This document shows, in pieces, positions 5,759 to 7,162 of a stretch of DNA of 7,162 nucleotides. Origin of the DNA: Ignavibacteriales bacterium (GTDB lineage: Bacteria; Bacteroidota; Ignavibacteria; UBA10030). Positions within the stretch are counted from its first letter, which is position 1; each line of letters begins with the position of its first letter. The notes under the pieces are model-generated. The model worked only from the letters and a program-made list of their open reading frames with translations, was not told the origin of the DNA and searched no databases. The stretch covers positions 1-7,162 of the forward strand of contig JACQPU010000138.1 in the NCBI GenBank assembly GCA_016207365.1, written 5' to 3'. The position numbers and the translations under genes are program-made.

Positions 5759-5849
5759 GCCGTTCATTCACCATTCACAATCGGAGAGTTCCTGCGCCTG
5801 TTGGTACGGATTATTATCTGATTCGGTGCCGTAATTACTCCGGTTGTGC

Positions 5850-7162
5850 GTGATTAATTCCTGCAGTCCATATTCAGCCCCTTCCCGAGGTCACTCCCGG
5901 TTTCTTCTCGCCGGTCTTGCCTTCACAGCGTTCTTGCTTCCCGCTTTGTCCGTTCCGAGTGAAGCGCGGGCACACCCGTTGCCCGAATCCGCGTTCATGC
6001 CCGCGTTCCAGGATACGACTCGTCGCGTCACCGGAACAGGCCAGCCCTCGCGCAGGGCGAGAGCCGTGGAACGGCGGCTCGGTTTGCGCGATACGACCAC
6101 CGCGGTCATCGACAGCACGGTTCTTCAAAGACTCATCGTTACGCGGGACTCCTCTGCCCGGCTGGCTCAGTTCCATCACGCGCGGCGCGATCAGCCGGCC
6201 GTCGACCCGTTGAAAAGGAAAGAACATTCCCTGTACCTGAAAGCGCCTTTGCTTGTGCGATACGCTGAAACCTTGGACTCGGCGGAGTATTCGTACAAAA
6301 TCAGTCAGGTGGTCGGGGCCCATGACACCAGGATTCCGCTGACGTTTACGTTTGAGGAATACCGGGCCGTGCGGATGAAGCGGTCGGCGCGGGAATACTG
6401 GGAAGCGCTGACGCGGAAATACGAACTCCCGGGGGAACGGAAGCAAGGATTGGGCGACGTCTTCGGCCAGATTACAAGCATCGAAATACCGGTCGCCAAA
6501 AACCCCCTCTTCAGCATTTTTGGGAAGAACCAGATCCGCATTCAGATCAACGGTTCGGTGGACATCCATGGGGCGTTTCGCAACACAAAATCCGATCAAA
6601 ACACTGCCAACATCCTCGATCAGTCGCGCAGCGAGCCTGATTTTAACCAGCAGGTGAGGGTCGGTGTGCGCGGGGAGATTGGAGACAAACTCCGGATCGA
6701 TGCGGACTGGGATACGCAACGAACATTTGAGTATGAAAATCAGCTCAGGGTGAAGTACACAGGGTATGAGGACGAGATCATCCAGAACATTGAAGCCGGA
6801 AACGTTTCTCTCCAGACGAATTCGGCCTTCATCTCGAGCAGTCAGGCATTATTCGGCGTCAAGGCCGGTCTTCAGTTTGGACCCATGAAGCTCACCGCGA
6901 TCGCCTCCCAAAAGAGAGGCCAGCCGAAAGAGATCACAGTTTCCAGCGGCCAGCGCGCGACTCCGTTTGAGAGGAAACCATACGAATATTCCCGCGATCA
7001 CTTTTTTGTGGATACGGTTTACCGGAGCCTGTACGGGCAGGCGTTTTCCCAGCGTCCTCTCCTGGTGGACCCCAGATTTCAGATTCTGGACATTGAGGTG
7101 TGGGTTTCGAGGATCGAGTCCGTGTTTGATCCGACCGACCGTGCCGCCGCGGCGTTCATTGA
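5850..7162 (+). CDS. sprA: T9SS outer-membrane translocon SprA/Sov, N-terminal part (partial, 3' end outside window)
   Basis: The frame stays open from the TAA at 5832-5834 to the window end; 437 codons are visible from the proposed GTG at 5850, out of usually 2000 or more. SprA (Sov in Porphyromonas) is the very large outer-membrane beta-barrel through which T9SS cargo exits. Residues 18-41 form a signal peptide with a hydrophobic core (FLLAGLAFTAFLL) after basic residues R13 and R17 and a cleavage-like ARA at 39-41. Family hallmarks follow: IPVAKNPLFSIFGKNQI, the segment GSVDIHGAFRNTKSDQ, IDADWDTQRTFEYENQ, then EAGNVSLQTNSAFISSSQALFG, YEYSRDHFFVDTVYR and LDIEVWVSRIES. These match the SprA N-terminal region as seen in Bacteroidota and Chlorobi/Ignavibacteria relatives. 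The first in-frame ATG (5997) would remove the signal peptide, so a GTG (5850) or TTG (5844) start is inferred. No clear ribosome site helps choose. Confidence 0.93.
   Translation, partial: MINSCSPYSAPSRGHSRFLLAGLAFTAFLLPALSVPSEARAHPLPESAFMPAFQDTTRRVTGTGQPSRRARAVERRLGLRDTTTAVIDSTVLQRLIVTRDSSARLAQFHHARRDQPAVDPLKRKEHSLYLKAPLLVRYAETLDSAEYSYKISQVVGAHDTRIPLTFTFEEYRAVRMKRSAREYWEALTRKYELPGERKQGLGDVFGQITSIEIPVAKNPLFSIFGKNQIRIQINGSVDIHGAFRNTKSDQNTANILDQSRSEPDFNQQVRVGVRGEIGDKLRIDADWDTQRTFEYENQLRVKYTGYEDEIIQNIEAGNVSLQTNSAFISSSQALFGVKAGLQFGPMKLTAIASQKRGQPKEITVSSGQRATPFERKPYEYSRDHFFVDTVYRSLYGQAFSQRPLLVDPRFQILDIEVWVSRIESVFDPTDRAAAAFI

Noticed and set aside
5874..6719. A 281-codon open frame on the minus strand antisense to the start of sprA
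   Set aside because: It lies opposite a frame with clear SprA family motifs, its translation is rich in Arg and Pro with no recognisable domain, and it reflects GC-biased third positions of sprA.

Overview
The window looks like a chromosomal segment from a Bacteroidota/Chlorobiota-type bacterium (FCB group). By eye an Ignavibacteria- or Chlorobi-like lineage fits best, but no 16S rRNA or other phylogenetic marker is present to fix this. Three things point there: the start of a SprA-type outer-membrane translocon of the type IX secretion system (T9SS), a secreted protein ending in a T9SS type A sorting domain, and a paired LptF/LptG permease operon typical of a Gram-negative envelope. GC content looks moderate. 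Most genes lack a clear Shine-Dalgarno, also usual for this group.

Layout, left to right: (1) 1-210, + strand, the C-terminal tail of an ABC-2 type transporter permease entering from outside the window. (2) 211-352, a gap with three GGTTCAA heptamers and a perfect 13-bp hairpin. (3) 353-1729, +, a secreted T9SS cargo protein carrying an in-frame insertion of low-complexity repeat DNA. (4) 1730-1898, a convergent gap with two hairpin-forming elements. (5) 4351-1899, - strand, a two-gene operon lptF-lptG with a 4-bp ATGA overlap. (6) 4352-4525, a divergent gap with a perfect 13-bp inverted repeat and a 12-bp palindrome. (7) 4526-5155, +, pdxH. (8) 5156-5236, a GGAT-rich periodic array. (9) 5237-5632, +, a stand-alone response regulator. 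(10) 5633-5849, a gap with a possible promoter. (11) 5850 to the window end, +, the N-terminal 437 codons of sprA, which begins at a non-ATG codon and runs off the right edge.

Functionally the window is about the cell envelope. LptF/LptG would extract lipopolysaccharide from the inner membrane. SprA forms the large outer-membrane channel of the T9SS, and the 353-1729 product is the kind of protein that channel exports. pdxH (pyridoxal phosphate synthesis/salvage) and the CheY-like receiver have no obvious link to the envelope genes. No complete novel enzymatic or defence system is visible. The most unusual signal is in the DNA between and inside genes: each intergenic gap carries its own short repeat or inverted-repeat module, and one such module (residues about 273-314) has become part of the T9SS cargo protein.
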